Below, one piece after another: positions 23,895 to 25,670 of a stretch of 25,670 nucleotides of DNA (positions are counted from its first letter, which is position 1; every line of letters starts with the position of its first letter). The stretch covers positions 1-25,670 of the forward strand of contig JBEHYA010000020.1 in assembly GCA_048498415.1 (NCBI GenBank), given 5' to 3'. This DNA is from JBEHYA01 sp048498415 (GTDB taxonomy: Bacteria > Pseudomonadota > Alphaproteobacteria > UBA9219 > RGZA01). The notes under the pieces are model-generated. The model did not search any database. It saw nothing but the letters and a program-made list of their open reading frames with translations, and was not told where the DNA came from. Position numbers and translations under genes: made by a program.

Positions 23895-23987
23895 GTCATC
23901 CCCGCAAAGGCGGGGATCCACGATAGGCCATTAAACATGATCTTCGTCTTTCGGCTTGTCGTGGATGCCCGCCTTCGCGGGCATGAC
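23895..23987. repeat. paired inverted hairpin repeat, short form (copy 3)
   Basis: 93 bp between the glycosyltransferase and thrS, with outer ends GTCAT (23895-23899) and ATGAC (23983-23987). The left hairpin is ATCCCCGC (23898-23905), AAAG, GCGGGGAT (23910-23917), then CCACGA. The right, in reverse, is TCGTGG then ATGCCCGC (23965-23972), CTTC, GCGGGCAT (23977-23984). The two arms are close inverted copies over about 29 bases, the best-preserved pair in the window. The 40-base interior has no ORF. Confidence 0.9.
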
Positions 23988-23993
23988 GATTAA

Positions 23994-24022
23994 TTAGACT
24001 AATTGCAGGTGTTTATTATATT
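23994..24022 (+). promoter_or_regulatory. probable thrS promoter
   Basis: TTAGAC (23994-23999) and TATATT (24017-24022) with a 17-base spacer, starting seven bases after the end of the hairpin repeat. The predicted start is near 24029, giving a leader of about ten bases and no Shine-Dalgarno. No T-box or attenuator can fit. Confidence 0.5.
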
Positions 24023-24037
24023 TGTTAGCTTAACGCC

Positions 24038-25645
24038 ATGAACCAACCTGCAGAAAAATTGATGAATATTACCCTCCCCGATGGCTCGGCCCGCCAGTTG
24101 CCCGATGGCGCCACGGCGCTTGATCTTGCGAACAACATCAGCAAAAGCCTTGCCAAGGTTTCCATTGTCGCGCGCATCAACGGCCAGCTCGCCGATTTGC
24201 AGAAGCGCCTTAACGATGGCGACAAGGTCGAGATTATCACCCGCGATAAGCCGGAAGCCTTAGATGTCATCCGCCACGATGCCGCCCACGTGATGGCGGA
24301 AGCCGTGCAGGAATTATTTCCCGGCACGCAGGTCACCATCGGTCCCTCCATCGAAAACGGCTTCTATTACGATTTCGCGCGGGATACCCCGTTCACCCCC
24401 GAAGACTTCGAGAAAATCGAAGCCAAAATGCGCCAGATTATCGCGAAAGATGAACCCTTCGTGCGCGAAGAATGGCCGCGCGAAAAAGCCGTGCAGCATT
24501 TTCTGAGCATCGGCGAAAAATATAAAGCCGAACTGATTGCCGCCATCCCCGAAGGCCAGCCCATTTCCATTTACCGCCAGGGCAAATGGATGGATCTGTG
24601 CCGTGGGCCCCACTTAACTTCCACCGGCAAAGTCGGCACCGCCTTCAAGATCATGAAAGTGGCCGGCGCCTACTGGCGCGGCGATGCCAAGAACGCGCAG
24701 CTCCAGCGCATCTACGCCACCGCCTGGCGCAACGATGCGGAACTCAAGCAATACCTCACGATGCTGGAGGAAGCGGAAAAGCGCGACCATCGCCGCCTCG
24801 GCAAGGAAATGGGCCTTTTCCATTTGCAGGATGAAGCCGCCGGTTCTGTGTTCTGGCACGATAAGGGCTGGACGATGTTCCGCCTTTTGGAAACCTATGT
24901 GCGCCGTCTCATCCGCAGCGAAGGCTACATCGAAGTCAAAACGCCGCAGCTGGTGAATAGCAGCCTGTTCAAGGCCTCCGGCCACTGGGACATGTATGGC
25001 GACAAGATGTTCCGCGTGCAGCTGGATGACGAACAGATGTTCGGCATCAAACCCATGAACTGCCCCTGCCATGTGCAGATCTATAAGCAGGGCATCACCA
25101 GCTACCGCGACCTGCCCATCCGCATGTCGGAATTCGGCCAGTGCCACCGCAACGAAACGTCGGGCTCGCTCCACGGCATCATGCGCGTGCGGGCTTTCAC
25201 GCAGGATGACGCGCATATTTTCTGCACACCCGAACAGATCATGGCGGAATCGCTTAAATACTGCGCCATGCAGATGCGCTGCTACCGCGACCTTGGGTTT
25301 AATGAAAGCCAGATCAAGATCAAACTGGCGCTCCGCCCCGATGTGCGCGGCGGCACCGACGAAATCTGGGACCGCGCCGAAGAAGGCCTGCGGCAAGCCC
25401 TGCGCGGCGCCAAACTGGAATTCGAAGAATTGCCGAACGAAGGCGCATTCTATGGCCCGAAAGTGGAATTCCATCTCACCGACGCCATCGGCCGCACCTG
25501 GCAATGCGGCACGCTGCAGCTTGATTTCGTGCTGCCTGAACGCCTCGATGCGCATTACGTCGCGGAAGACGGCGCCAAGCACCGCCCCGTCATGCTCCAC
25601 CGCGCCATGCTGCCCAGCAAACGCAGTTATGATGGAGCTGCGTAA
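24038..25645 (+). pseudogene. thrS: threonyl-tRNA synthetase, 3' end replaced (truncated)
   Basis: Class II aminoacyl-tRNA synthetase charging tRNA-Thr. It has a TGS domain (ITLPDGSARQ onward, to about 70), an editing domain with H80 and H84 (RHDAAHVMAEA) and C188/H192 (CRGPH), and the catalytic core with zinc ligands C342 (MNCPCH), H393 (DDAHIF) and H521 (VMLHRAM). Motif 2 (SEFGQCHRNETSGSLHG) is intact. After HRAML (about 25612) the reading no longer resembles ThrRS: ten unrelated residues and a stop follow. The motif 3 GSxERF arginine and the whole anticodon-binding domain (over 100 residues) are missing. The ATG at 24062 (MNITLPDG) is an alternative start closer to the family N-terminus. 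The cause may be a sequence-end artefact, a rearrangement or an insertion. Confidence 0.85.
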
Positions 25646-25670
25646 GGCAAATACCATAGCAAGTGGTATC
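25613..25670. other. non-thrS sequence at the window end
   Basis: The last 58 bases do not continue thrS. An open frame starts at ATG 25629/25632 (MELRKANTIASGI to the window end), which could be the beginning of another gene. ATACCA and TGGTAT form a 6-bp dyad around 25651-25669. It is too short to identify. Confidence 0.5.

Noticed and set aside
6345..23987. CRISPR array
   Set aside because: The repeated units are palindromic, dispersed in separate intergenic gaps and paired head-to-head, not direct repeats with regular spacers.
23886..24037. T-box riboswitch before thrS
   Set aside because: The space is taken by the hairpin repeat and a promoter with a leader of only about ten bases; no T-box sequence is present and T-boxes are rare in this class.
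24614..25657. 347-codon open frame opposite thrS
   Set aside because: Antisense shadow of the ThrRS coding region; low-complexity composition.

Overview
The window looks like chromosomal DNA of a free-living alphaproteobacterium. It is fairly GC-rich and dense with housekeeping genes. The run dnaB-alr-mlaE-mlaF-radA-cvpA-purF and the run (YfgM-like)-bamB-der both fit that class. Genus cannot be read from the sequence. No prophage, CRISPR array, rRNA or classical transposase was seen.

Layout. 1-1180: divergent tRNA-Leu(TAA) and tRNA-Asn(GTT), then an unrecognised 238-aa gene that shares a bidirectional terminator with amtB. 1234-3773: amtB (minus) and, divergent from it, a soluble chemoreceptor-like protein whose MCP signalling tip lies before its Cache-like sensor. 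3774-4671: two unknown genes in a tight minus-strand pair. 4835-9163: dnaB, alr, mlaE and mlaF. 9160-9810: an unknown convergent gene. 9904-15256: radA, an unknown 540-aa helical protein, cvpA and purF. 15270-15663: a compact insertion carrying a small GIY-YIG nuclease. 15669-16325: a short-chain dehydrogenase. 16322-19732: a minus-strand operon of a YfgM-like TPR protein, bamB and der. 19812-22674: nagA facing a ROK sugar kinase and an ABHD10-like alpha/beta hydrolase. 22710-23885: a GT4-like glycosyltransferase. 24038-25645: thrS, whose 3' end is replaced by unrelated sequence at about 25613.

Functional themes are DNA replication and repair (DnaB, RadA), envelope building and upkeep (Alr, MlaEF, BamB, YfgM-like, NagA plus ROK kinase, glycosyltransferase), purine synthesis (PurF, CvpA), ribosome assembly (Der), and nitrogen uptake with sensing (AmtB, chemoreceptor-like protein).

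The most interesting structure is a dispersed family of paired, inverted hairpins in four intergenic gaps. Three copies are short (81-108 bp) and have only a spacer between the two hairpins. The fourth has the same arms, with the same CCTCAT/ATGAGG outer ends as the copy before alr, but its interior is almost exactly one GIY-YIG nuclease ORF. This suggests a nuclease-bearing parent element with MITE- or REPIN-like derivatives, comparable in layout to RAYT/REP systems but with a different enzyme family. At two copies the element's outer ATGAGG end also appears to supply the Shine-Dalgarno of the next gene (alr and the dehydrogenase).
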